8,833 nt of DNA from Verrucomicrobiota bacterium (GTDB lineage Bacteria > Verrucomicrobiota > Kiritimatiellia > Kiritimatiellales > Pontiellaceae). The stretch is from NCBI GenBank assembly GCA_003532555.1, contig DOEU01000083.1, forward strand, positions 1-8,833. Direction: 5' to 3'. A program made the translations under genes and the position numbers. The notes below the pieces were generated by a model, which did no database searches, was not told the DNA's origin, and saw only the letters and a program-made list of their open reading frames with translations. This document shows positions 1 through 6,346 of this stretch, piece by piece; position 1 is the first letter of the stretch, and every line of letters begins with the position of its first letter.

Positions 1-867
1 ATCGAATCCACTATCGAAGTGAATCCAAACAGCATAGATAAGGAAAAGTTATCGATTCTTAAACAAGGCGGCATTCACCGTATTTCCATTGGGGTCCAGA
101 CATTTCAATCGCAGGCTCTTCGGTTGTTAGGGCGTGCTCATAATAGAAGCCAATCAATTAAAGCTTTTGAACTCGCACGAGCAGCTGGTTTTGATCAGAT
201 TAATATAGATTTGATTCAGGCAGTTCCAGGCTTGTCAGATACACAGCGTGTGGATGACATTGATCAGATAGTAAAACTTCAGCCTGATCATATCTCCTAT
301 TATAATCTCATTTATGAGCCTGGAACACCATTAACACGAGATAAGGAAGAAGGAAAACTATGCTTGTTGAGTGATGATGAAGAATCTGTTTTATACGATA
401 AGATTGCTGCACGATTGCTGGCGGTTGGGTATGAACATTATGAAATTTCAAATTTTAGCAAACAAAACCAAGCGTGTTTACACAATATAAATTATTGGAA
501 GGGCGGCGAATATATAGGTTGTGGCCCATCGGCTCATTCTCATTGGAGAGGAGATCGGTATAGCAATATAGCAGACCTTCACGCTTATTGTGAGCGACTT
601 GAGGAGAAACAAAATATTGTGGATATGCGAGAACATTTGGACCCGCTTCCGAAAGCCAGGGAAACTCTCGTGATGTGGTTGCGACTAAGTGAAGGAGTTC
701 CTAGAGGAGCTTTTGCTTCTAAGTCTGGGATAACGATTGATGAACTTTATACCGATGAAATCGACGAGTTGATAGGCCATGGTTTGCTTGAATGGCACCA
801 AGATGTTTTGCGGATACCAATTGAAAAAAGATTTATAAGCAATGCAGTATATTCGGCGTTGGTATAA
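1..867 (+). CDS. hemW: HemW-like radical SAM protein (heme chaperone family), 5'-truncated by window
   Basis: The reading frame is open from base 1, so the start and the N-terminal CxxxCxxC iron-sulfur/SAM motif lie upstream of the window. The visible 288 codons cover the second half of the radical SAM barrel and the HemW C-terminal domain. Family landmarks are TIEVNP near the start, then RISIGVQTF, LLGRAHN, INIDLIQAVPG, the EPGTPL segment, HYEISNFSK (about nt 433-462) and NYW-GGEY-G-GPSAHS (nt 490-540). HemW proteins, once annotated as oxygen-independent coproporphyrinogen III oxidases, bind heme and are thought to deliver it to respiratory proteins; they lack the true HemN coproporphyrinogen oxidase activity. 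The EISNF and NYW-GGEY motifs favour HemW over HemN, but the decisive N-terminus is not visible. The gene ends in TAA at 865-867, which overlaps a probable promoter for rpmB. No terminator follows. Confidence 0.9.
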   Translation: MESTIEVNPNSIDKEKLSILKQGGIHRISIGVQTFQSQALRLLGRAHNRSQSIKAFELARAAGFDQINIDLIQAVPGLSDTQRVDDIDQIVKLQPDHISYYNLIYEPGTPLTRDKEEGKLCLLSDDEESVLYDKIAARLLAVGYEHYEISNFSKQNQACLHNINYWKGGEYIGCGPSAHSHWRGDRYSNIADLHAYCERLEEKQNIVDMREHLDPLPKARETLVMWLRLSEGVPRGAFASKSGITIDELYTDEIDELIGHGLLEWHQDVLRIPIEKRFISNAVYSALV

Positions 868-868
868 T
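860..868 (+). promoter_or_regulatory. extended -10 promoter element for rpmB
   Basis: TGGTATAAT matches the extended -10 consensus TGnTATAAT exactly. It sits across the hemW stop codon, about 107 bases before the rpmB start, giving a predicted leader of roughly 100 nt. The hexamer 17 bases upstream (CAATGC) is a poor -35, as is common where the extended -10 is perfect. Promoter activity is inferred. Confidence 0.5.
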
Positions 869-963
869 ATCGACAAGATAAGTGACATAATCCGCTTGCA
901 ATCAACCACTTATTCGTTAGTTTCTTCACCCTTTCAACAGAATAACTAAACCATTTATACAAC

Positions 964-968
964 GAGGT
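964..968 (+). promoter_or_regulatory. Shine-Dalgarno of rpmB
   Basis: GAGGT lies 6 bases before the ATG at 975 and fixes the rpmB start. Confidence 0.7.
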
Positions 969-974
969 AGAATT

Positions 975-1205
975 ATGGGTCGTCAATGTGCAGTAACGGG
1001 CAAAAAGACAACAGTCGGTCGCCGAATTGTTCGCAAGGGTCTTGCCAAGAAAAAAGGCGGGATTGGATTACATGTAACTAGTGCGACAAAGCGTACGTTC
1101 AAGCCAAATCTACAACGCGTCAAAGTGCGCGACGAAAACGGCACTGTAAAGCGGGTGTGGGTTTCTACAAAAGCACTTCGATCTGGTCAGGTTACGAAAG
1201 CATAA
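975..1205 (+). CDS. rpmB: 50S ribosomal protein L28
   Basis: This 76-residue basic protein has the L28 layout: the N-terminal QCAVTGKK motif, the central TKRTFKPNLQ block (residues 38-47) and the C-terminal VWVSTKALRS strand-helix. It binds 23S rRNA in the large subunit. Between the N-terminal motif and the TKR-F-PNLQ block it carries a Gly/Lys-rich insert (KGLAKKKGGIGLHV, residues 21-34) that recalls chlamydial L28 and is absent from the short E. coli form. Only one Cys (residue 5) is present, so it cannot form the four-Cys zinc site of zinc-ribbon L28. The ATG at 975 has a GAGGT Shine-Dalgarno. The gene probably has its own promoter at the hemW stop and ends at a terminator about 15 bases downstream. 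Confidence 0.95.
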   Translation: MGRQCAVTGKKTTVGRRIVRKGLAKKKGGIGLHVTSATKRTFKPNLQRVKVRDENGTVKRVWVSTKALRSGQVTKA

Positions 1206-1219
1206 TATTTACTAGATGC

Positions 1220-1254
1220 AAAAAAACCGCTCTTCGAATCATGAGCGGTTTTTT
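1220..1254. terminator. bidirectional rho-independent terminator between rpmB and rpsN
   Basis: The stem CCGCTC (1227-1232) pairs with GAGCGG (1243-1248) around a 10-base loop. It is flanked by seven A (1220-1226) on the left and six T (1249-1254) on the right, so the hairpin carries a U-tract when read from either strand. It can therefore end both rpmB and the convergent rpsN; the A and T tracts can also extend the stem. Confidence 0.9.
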
Positions 1255-1277
1255 ATCCACGATGATTGTAGCTCTGA

Positions 1278-1583
1278 TTACCAGCTTGCTTTGGTCATGC
1301 CGGGGATTTTTCCCTGAGAGGCCATTTCACGCAAGGTGATGCGTGATAACTTGAATTTTCTATAAACCGCATGAGGACGACCTGTTATAGAACAACGGTT
1401 CATGATGCGATTAGGGTTGGCATCTAAAGGCAGTGAGCGCAGTTTGCGAATAGCTATCATCCGATCTTCGGGAGATGATTCAGCACTGCTAATAATCTTT
1501 TTCAATGTAATACGCTTTTCGTAGTAGCGGTTAGCTAGTGCAATGCGCTTCTGATTCTTTACAATTTTACTTTTTTTTGCCAT
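1278..1583 (-). CDS. rpsN: 30S ribosomal protein S14, zinc-independent long form
   Basis: This 101-residue protein runs from [13 protein letters not shown] to GMTKASW. It carries the S14 signature NRCSITGRP (residues 62-70) followed by [15 protein letters not shown] (74-88). The C-terminal ending IPGMTKASW is typical of the roughly 100-residue C-minus S14, which lacks the CxxC pairs of the short zinc-binding type; only Cys64 is present. S14 assembles into the head of the small subunit. The gene stands alone here instead of in an spc-type ribosomal operon, as I recall for chlamydiae. On the minus strand the start at 1583 is preceded by AAGGA (1600-1596) with a rather long 12-base spacing. It converges on rpmB with a shared terminator and diverges from the TPR gene. 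Confidence 0.95.
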   Translation of the reverse strand: MAKKSKIVKNQKRIALANRYYEKRITLKKIISSAESSPEDRMIAIRKLRSLPLDANPNRIMNRCSITGRPHAVYRKFKLSRITLREMASQGKIPGMTKASW

Positions 1584-1625
1584 ATGAGCTCTGATTCCTT
1601 AATTAAAAGAGGCGAATAAAACCTC

Positions 1626-1631
1626 ATTATC
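1626..1631 (-). promoter_or_regulatory. possible -10 element for rpsN
   Basis: On the minus strand GATAAT lies about 43 bases before the rpsN start. No good -35 hexamer sits 16-18 bases upstream, so this is a weak assignment based on position and -10 similarity only. Confidence 0.25.
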
Positions 1632-1644
1632 GTACCTATTGGCA

Positions 1645-1682
1645 ATCAAAATATATTTTTTTTATAGGTTATTCATTTTGAT
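1645..1682. repeat. AT-rich inverted repeats in the rpsN/TPR divergent region
   Basis: ATCAAAAT (1645-1652) and ATTTTGAT (1675-1682) are perfect 8-base inverted repeats 22 bases apart. The first arm overlaps a 12-base self-palindrome, AAAATATATTTT (1648-1659). A further pair, ACCTAT (1634-1639) and ATAGGT (1664-1669), crosses the same stretch. In sequence this AT-rich, such symmetry can arise by chance, so no function is assigned. Confidence 0.3.
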
Positions 1683-1722
1683 GGTATGTATTCAAATAGT
1701 TAATTATTGTTGTTGTGATTTA

Positions 1723-1728
1723 GATAAT
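1723..1728 (+). promoter_or_regulatory. possible -10 element for the TPR-glmM operon
   Basis: GATAAT lies 39 bases before the ATG at 1768, with a poor TTAATT 17 bases upstream (1700-1705). It is the best -10 candidate in the region, but the support is weak. Confidence 0.25.
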
Positions 1729-1767
1729 AAAGATATGTTATTTTAATTGTATAGACAAAGAGGATGT

Positions 1768-2181
1768 ATGAAGAGACATCAATTATCTGCAAAGCTATAT
1801 GATGAAAACATTGAATTGGCTTTCTTTAAAAAATTAGAAAAGCGACTCCCTTTCGATACGGAGATTCTGCAAGTTTTGGCTGAGCTATATACCAAGAATA
1901 AATTTTATCAAGCTGGGCTAGCGGTAGATCTTAAATTATCTAAATTAGAACCTCAAAATGGAACAGTATGGTATAATTTAGGTTGTTCTTTCGCCTTAAA
2001 TCAACAATTTGATGAATCATTTAAAGCACTCTCCAAAGCAATCGAATATGGATATGATGATTACGAATGGATCAAGAATGATAGTGATCTTGATGGTCTA
2101 AGGGATGATAAACGATATGAGTCTTTGTTAGAATTAATTTTCACTCAGACGTCTTCATCTTATGAAGATGAAGAGTGTTGA
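1768..2181 (+). CDS. small tetratricopeptide-repeat (TPR) protein of unknown function
   Basis: The product is 137 residues from the ATG at 1768, which has AAGAGG just upstream. The frame is open to a TTG at 1747, but that codon has no ribosome-binding site. Residues about 63-96 form a clear TPR: VWYNLGCSFALNQQFDESF, followed by ALSKAIEYG. A more degenerate helical pair precedes it (ILQVLAELYTKNKFYQAGLA). After the TPR comes DSDLDGLRDDKRYESLLEL, the capping pattern often seen at the end of TPR proteins in which the last repeat leads into 'D-DL--LRDD-R'. There is no signal peptide or membrane segment, so a cytoplasmic scaffold role is likely. The C-terminus is acidic (YEDEEC). It appears to be the first gene of the operon leading to glmM. 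Its partner is unknown and no function can be assigned. Confidence 0.75.
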   Translation: MKRHQLSAKLYDENIELAFFKKLEKRLPFDTEILQVLAELYTKNKFYQAGLAVDLKLSKLEPQNGTVWYNLGCSFALNQQFDESFKALSKAIEYGYDDYEWIKNDSDLDGLRDDKRYESLLELIFTQTSSSYEDEEC

Positions 2182-2235
2182 TTTTTTATCTACCGTGTGA
2201 TTGGTTTTTTTGCGTTATTCGCTACATTTAAACCC

Positions 2236-3372
2236 ATGTATAGCGAGCCATCCATTTCGACAGAGGTTGAAAAAACAAAAATTTCATCTAATGTGATTTA
2301 TATTTCATCCGTTTCAATCAAGGGAAAGAAAACAAGTATTGCGCCAGGTTGCATTTTAGGTGAAGAAGGTCCAGTGATACTTGAGAACTGCCGTTTAGGG
2401 CGAAATGTTCGTCTTAAAGGAGGCTATTTTAAAGATGCTGTGTTTCTCGATTATGCCTCTATGGGTACAGGTGCTCATGTTCGCGAAGGAACACTCTTAG
2501 AGGAATATGCAAGTGGGGCTCATACAGTTGGGCTAAAGCAGACTATTCTTTTTCCATATGTTACTACTGGTAGCCTTATTAATTTTTGCGATGGATTCAT
2601 TTCAGGCGGTACCGATTGCACGAACCATTCTGAGATCGGATCATCTTATGTTCATTTTAATTATACACCCAATCAAGATAAAGCGACCGCTTCTCTATTT
2701 GGAGATGTGGCACGAGGTGTTTTTCTTCAAGAAAATCCCATTTTTTTGGGCGGACAGGGCGGTACAGTTGGGCCAGTTAAAGTAGCTTTTGGCAGTGTGA
2801 TTGCCGCAGGCACGATCTTGAGAAAAGATATAGTAACAGAGAATCGATTTATCATTGAACCTTCTCTGAAACCAACAGAGCGCCCTTGTCAGCTTCCAAG
2901 GTATTCAGGTTTGAAACGGATAGTGACTAATAATATTTCTTATATTGGAAATCTCTATGCATTGCAGGCGTGGTATCAGCAGGTACGTTTGAAAACAGTT
3001 CGAGACCTTTTTGATGAATCTGTATATGCTGGCGCAGTTGAGTTAATCGAGGAATCCATTCAGGAGCGAGTCAGGCGTTTAGAAGCACTTCGCGAGCGAG
3101 TAGCGAGCTCGCATAATGAGAATCAACTCGGTCTAAATGATTTGGAGCTTCAGTATCAGCAAAGATTTATTAAACATTGGAAGGTGCTTCGCAAGCGATT
3201 GTTAAAACCTTCTATTGAAGCCCCACTTCACCTTACAGGCGCATTTAGTCCTAAAGAAGAGTATATCGAAACGATTCAAAAATTATCGGAGGAAGTTCGT
3301 TCGGTTGGTACGATCTGGTTGAGTGCCATTGTAAGAGAGATAGAAGATAAATTGGAATCTCTGTATGAGTAA
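2236..3372 (+). CDS. GlmU-like left-handed beta-helix protein (UDP-GlcNAc pyrophosphorylase-related)
   Basis: Taking the ATG at 2236, the product is 378 residues. Residues about 20-200 are hexapeptide-type repeats of a left-handed beta-helix. Conserved blocks are SIAPGCILGEEGPV (34-47), EEYASGAHTVGLKQT (89-103), SLINFCDG (113-120), HFNYTPNQDKAT (140-151), FLGGQGG (170-176) and VIAAGTILRKD (188-198). The NY(x5)K block and the VxAGTI-KD block resemble the NYDG-K and AGS-IT-DV regions of the GlmU acetyltransferase domain. The uridylyltransferase N-terminal domain of GlmU is absent. Residues 235-378 are charged and helical, possibly coiled coil. Homologues are often annotated as UDP-N-acetylglucosamine pyrophosphorylase, but the activity is unproven. 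The 8-bp overlap with glmM (ATGAGTAA) supports a role in amino-sugar nucleotide metabolism. The start is uncertain: a GTG at 2197 would add 13 mostly hydrophobic residues, and neither start has a clear Shine-Dalgarno. Confidence 0.75.
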   Translation: MYSEPSISTEVEKTKISSNVIYISSVSIKGKKTSIAPGCILGEEGPVILENCRLGRNVRLKGGYFKDAVFLDYASMGTGAHVREGTLLEEYASGAHTVGLKQTILFPYVTTGSLINFCDGFISGGTDCTNHSEIGSSYVHFNYTPNQDKATASLFGDVARGVFLQENPIFLGGQGGTVGPVKVAFGSVIAAGTILRKDIVTENRFIIEPSLKPTERPCQLPRYSGLKRIVTNNISYIGNLYALQAWYQQVRLKTVRDLFDESVYAGAVELIEESIQERVRRLEALRERVASSHNENQLGLNDLELQYQQRFIKHWKVLRKRLLKPSIEAPLHLTGAFSPKEEYIETIQKLSEEVRSVGTIWLSAIVREIEDKLESLYE

Positions 3373-4717
3373 TTACTTTGGTACAGATGGAATTCGAGGT
3401 AAAGCCAACATGGGAATACTGCGTGGGGATCAGCTGGTCCTTTTAGCACATTCTATTGTTGATTGGTTGATGGATCGGAATTGTTCTCAGCCTGTAATAT
3501 ATGTAGGTCGTGATACGCGTATTAGCGGTACCATGATGGAACATACATTAGCAGGCGCTTTTACAGCGCTAGGGGCGCATGTGCGTTTAATGGGGGTTGT
3601 TCCCACTCCGGCTATTTCTCATGCCGTTTCCATTAACAAGGCGGATTTGGGTATCATGATTTCGGCTTCACATAATCCATTCGGTGATAATGGGATTAAG
3701 TTATTTCGGCCGGATGGTCATAAATTATCAAACAAGGAACAAGATGCTCTCGAATTAATCATTCTTGATTCTTCACGTCCAATCACTTGGAAAACTAATG
3801 ATCAGATTGGAACCGTTGAGGCAGCGGATGGGGGAGTGATTGAATATCTTGATTTTTGCAAAGGAACACTCCCCACAGAATTTAAACTTGATGGGATGCA
3901 TGTGGTATTGGATGTTTCAAACGGATCCATGTATAAATGCGCTCCAAAACTTTTTCTTGATATGGGTGCAACAGTTACGGTTTTGCATGATCGCCCAAAC
4001 GGAATAAATATTAATCAGAACTGTGGATCGCAGCATACGCAGGATCTCGCGGCAATGGTTCGAGAGAAACAAGCGGATCTGGGTATTGCTTTTGATGGGG
4101 ACGGAGATCGATGCATTGCGGTGGATGAAAATGGAGATGAACTTCGTGGGGATCAGCTTTTAGCAATTTGTGCACTTGAATTAATCCGTCGGAATGAATT
4201 AACGAATCATACTTTGGTGGTTACGGTTATGAGTAATTTAGGGCTTCATTCGGCCATGCAAGATTATGGTATTAAAGTTGAAGTAAGTGGGGTGGGTGAT
4301 CGTAACGTTATGGAGAAGATGCAGTCTTGCTCGGCAGCTCTCGGCGGCGAGGACTCAGGACATGTAATCTTTCGTGATTTACACACTACAGGAGATGGGC
4401 TAATCACGGCCCTGCAATTGATTCGTGCGTTGAATGCGAGTCGTAAGTCGTTATCTAAGTTAGCGACCTCTATACTCCTTTATCCACAGACTATAGTGAA
4501 TGTGAGTGTATCCAAAAAACCGCCGTTGGAGACAGTTCAACCAATTCAAGAAAAAATAGCGTGGGCGACTGCTAAACTGGGTAAAGAGGGTCGAATTCTC
4601 ATTCGATATTCAGGAACGGAATCAATCTGTCGAGTGATGGTTGAGGGTAAAAATGAAGATCAAATTAATGGAATTGCCTCAGCGCTTTCAGTATGTATAG
4701 AGAGCCATCTTTCATGA
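3365..4717 (+). CDS. glmM: phosphoglucosamine mutase
   Basis: GlmM converts glucosamine-6-phosphate to glucosamine-1-phosphate, the precursor of UDP-GlcNAc for peptidoglycan and lipid A. The 450 residues match the family length. The N-terminus YFGTDGIRG is the GlmM signature. The phosphoserine loop ISASHNP puts the catalytic Ser at 102, the same number as in E. coli GlmM. The metal-binding loop DGDGDR is at 244-249 and the sugar-binding loop GEDSGH at 328-333, where GEDSGH favours GlmM over phosphoglucomutase or phosphomannomutase. The phosphate-binding loop is RYSGTES (414-420); the usual residue after SGTE is Pro, here Ser. The start overlaps the beta-helix gene by 8 bases, and the stop overlaps lolD as ATGA, so the three genes are probably translationally coupled. 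Confidence 0.97.
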   Translation: MSNYFGTDGIRGKANMGILRGDQLVLLAHSIVDWLMDRNCSQPVIYVGRDTRISGTMMEHTLAGAFTALGAHVRLMGVVPTPAISHAVSINKADLGIMISASHNPFGDNGIKLFRPDGHKLSNKEQDALELIILDSSRPITWKTNDQIGTVEAADGGVIEYLDFCKGTLPTEFKLDGMHVVLDVSNGSMYKCAPKLFLDMGATVTVLHDRPNGININQNCGSQHTQDLAAMVREKQADLGIAFDGDGDRCIAVDENGDELRGDQLLAICALELIRRNELTNHTLVVTVMSNLGLHSAMQDYGIKVEVSGVGDRNVMEKMQSCSAALGGEDSGHVIFRDLHTTGDGLITALQLIRALNASRKSLSKLATSILLYPQTIVNVSVSKKPPLETVQPIQEKIAWATAKLGKEGRILIRYSGTESICRVMVEGKNEDQINGIASALSVCIESHLS

Positions 4718-5397
4718 ATATACCCCTACTTCGCACATCTTTACTTGAACGTAGATACAAAACTGCGCACACCCAAATAGATCTTTTTAAGCAACTCTGT
4801 TTTGAAATGTCAGAAAAAGATACGGTGTCTATCATGGGAGCTAGTGGATCGGGAAAGAGTACGCTTCTACATGCTATGGGAGGACTTGATTGTCCCGATG
4901 CAGGGGAAGTTTTTTTTCGGGGTGATTCGATTTATAAAATGGGGCATCGCTGGCGAGGTACCTATCGAAATCAACATGTAGGATTTATTTTTCAATCTTA
5001 TCATTTACTGAGTGAACTCACAATACAAGAAAATGTGGCGCTTCCTGCGCAAATCCATAAAGGTCGGAAGAATGCGATGCATATGGCTGAAGAATTGTTA
5101 GATGCGATTGGGTTATCAGATCGCTTGACTCATCGTCCTCAAGAGCTTTCAGGGGGAGAACAACAGCGGGTTGCTATTGCACGCGCGCTTGTAAATAATC
5201 CCTCTTTAATATTGGCTGATGAGCCTACGGGCAATTTAGATGCAGCAACTGGCGAGAAAGTCCTGCACTATTTATTTCAACTCATTGAATCGAGAGGGCA
5301 TAGTCTAGTACTTGTGACACATACACAGCAAGTTGCTGAGCTGTGTGCAAAAAATTACATGCTTAAAGCGGGAATATTGAAGGAGGTAGATGTTTAA
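4714..5397 (+). CDS. lolD: LolD-type ABC transporter ATPase
   Basis: The product is 227 residues, the usual size of LolD/MacB-family ATPases. All nucleotide-binding motifs are intact: Walker [10 protein letters not shown] (42-50), Q-loop Q94, signature LSGGEQQR (145-152), Walker B LILADE (165-170), D-loop region NLD (174-176) and switch His203. LolD powers the LolCDE complex, which releases lipoproteins from the inner membrane to LolA. MacB, FtsE and other MJ0796-like ATPases are close relatives, so the substrate is inferred. The LolC/E permease is not next to it, which is unusual. The start at 4714 is chosen because it gives an ATGA overlap with glmM and has AGAGAG 9 bases upstream; an ATG at 4693 lies deeper inside glmM and has no ribosome-binding site. 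Confidence 0.8.
   Translation: MNIPLLRTSLLERRYKTAHTQIDLFKQLCFEMSEKDTVSIMGASGSGKSTLLHAMGGLDCPDAGEVFFRGDSIYKMGHRWRGTYRNQHVGFIFQSYHLLSELTIQENVALPAQIHKGRKNAMHMAEELLDAIGLSDRLTHRPQELSGGEQQRVAIARALVNNPSLILADEPTGNLDAATGEKVLHYLFQLIESRGHSLVLVTHTQQVAELCAKNYMLKAGILKEVDV
5380..5387 (+). promoter_or_regulatory. full-consensus Shine-Dalgarno of ilvE inside lolD
   Basis: AAGGAGGT, complementary to the 16S 3' end over eight bases, lies within the last codons of lolD, 10 bases before the ilvE ATG. It is the strongest ribosome-binding site in the window. Confidence 0.85.
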
Positions 5398-6264
5398 ATG
5401 AAAGTATACGTAAGTGGTAAGTGGGTAGATGAGGAAGATGCAAAGATTTCTGTATTTGATCATGGTCTTCTCTATGGAGATGGTGTCTTTGAGGGCATAC
5501 GGATTTATAATAACCGCGTATTTTTATTAAGTGAACACATAGACCGTTTATATGATTCTGCTAAAGCAATAGCTTTAACTATTCCAATGGATAAAGCAGA
5601 AATGATGGAAGTAGTAGCGCAGACATGCCGGACAAATAAACTCGCAGATGGTTACATACGTCTTGTCGTTACGCGTGGAAAGGGATCGCTTGGATTAAAT
5701 CCCTATTTATGTGAACATCCAGAAATTATTATTATCGCAGCCAAAATTCAACTTTATGCGCAAGATCTTTATGAAAATGGATTAAAAATTGTAACTGTTG
5801 GAACCGTGCGGAATCATCCTGAAGCAATTAACCCTAGAATTAAGAGCTTAAATTATCTAAATAATGTATTAGCTAAAATTGAAGCGATTAATGCTGGTTG
5901 TATGGAATGTTTAATGCTCAATCATAAAGGAGAAGTTGCAGAAGCTTCTGGAGATAATATTTTTTCGATTCGGAATGGTACGATCATGACCCCGCCGAGT
6001 CATTCTGGAGCTCTAGAGGGTTTAACGCGCAATAAAGTGATCGAACTAGCTAGAGAAGCGGGATATGAAGTAGTTGAATCTCCTATGGCTCGATATGATC
6101 TATATGTAGCCGATGAAGTTTTTCTTACGGGAACCGCTGCAGAAATTATCTCCGTTGTTGAAATTGATAAACGACCTATTGGGGATGGCAAACCGGGTAG
6201 TGAAAGCAAACGTTTAGCTACGCTTTATTCAGATCATGCTAAATCAAATGGATACGCTTTATAA
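5398..6264 (+). CDS. ilvE: branched-chain amino acid aminotransferase (fold-type IV PLP enzyme)
   Basis: This 288-residue class IV aminotransferase should transfer the amino group between glutamate and the 2-oxo acids of valine, leucine and isoleucine. The N-terminal block FDHGLLYGDGVFEGIRIY (20-37) and EHIDRLYDSA (46-55) are typical of the BCAT group. The PLP lysine is K149 in RIKSLNYLNN. EASGDNIF (182-189) supplies the conserved Glu and Asn. The phosphate-binding loops are GLTRNKVIELA (208-218) and FLTGTAAEI (242-250). D-amino-acid transaminase and aminodeoxychorismate lyase share this fold; the FEGIR and IKSLNYL motifs and the overall length favour BCAT. The ATG directly follows the lolD stop with no gap and has a perfect Shine-Dalgarno. 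The link with cell-envelope genes is positional only. Confidence 0.88.
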   Translation: MKVYVSGKWVDEEDAKISVFDHGLLYGDGVFEGIRIYNNRVFLLSEHIDRLYDSAKAIALTIPMDKAEMMEVVAQTCRTNKLADGYIRLVVTRGKGSLGLNPYLCEHPEIIIIAAKIQLYAQDLYENGLKIVTVGTVRNHPEAINPRIKSLNYLNNVLAKIEAINAGCMECLMLNHKGEVAEASGDNIFSIRNGTIMTPPSHSGALEGLTRNKVIELAREAGYEVVESPMARYDLYVADEVFLTGTAAEIISVVEIDKRPIGDGKPGSESKRLATLYSDHAKSNGYAL

Positions 6265-6283
6265 GCGAGCATATTGCAATAAA

Positions 6284-6312
6284 ATTGAGTCAATAAGACA
6301 CTATTGAGTCAT
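6284..6312. repeat. paired ATTGAGTCA repeats forming a larger dyad downstream of ilvE
   Basis: ATTGAGTCA occurs at 6284-6292 and again at 6303-6311, 19 bases apart. Each copy is itself a near-palindrome (ATTGA-G-TCAAT in the first, ATTGA-G-TCATT in the second). Together they can fold into TGAGTCAATA (6286-6295) / TATTGAGTCA (6302-6311) with a single G-G mismatch and a 6-base loop. There is no U-tract after it, so it is a poor rho-independent terminator. Its position 20 bases after ilvE and upstream of the mcsA promoter candidates allows a role as a tandem operator. Confidence 0.5.
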
Positions 6313-6346
6313 TATGTGTAGTTTAGATTATAGATACGTTGCGTCT

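Noticed and set aside
916..949. TTAGTT / AACTAA pairing in the rpmB leader as a possible L28 autoregulatory structure
   Set aside because: Only six A/U-rich pairs enclose a 21-base loop with no extension, so it is too weak to call.
685..986. Minus-strand open frames opposite the hemW end
   Set aside because: They overlap the conserved HemW C-terminus, have no recognisable protein features and are shadows of the coding strand.
1157..1339. Plus-strand open frame across the rpmB end, terminator and rpsN end
   Set aside because: It runs through a strong terminator and over the antisense of rpsN, and its sequence resembles no protein family.
1747..1767. TTG start giving a 144-residue TPR protein
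   Set aside because: No ribosome-binding site precedes the TTG, while the ATG at 1768 has AAGAGG just upstream.
2179..2181. TGA read as a sense codon (alternative genetic code)
   Set aside because: TGA ends glmM and mcsB at expected lengths, and no in-frame TGA interrupts any conserved gene.
4693..4713. Earlier ATG for lolD
   Set aside because: It adds seven residues, has no ribosome-binding site and lies deeper inside glmM; the ATGA overlap at 4714 with AGAGAG upstream is the usual arrangement.
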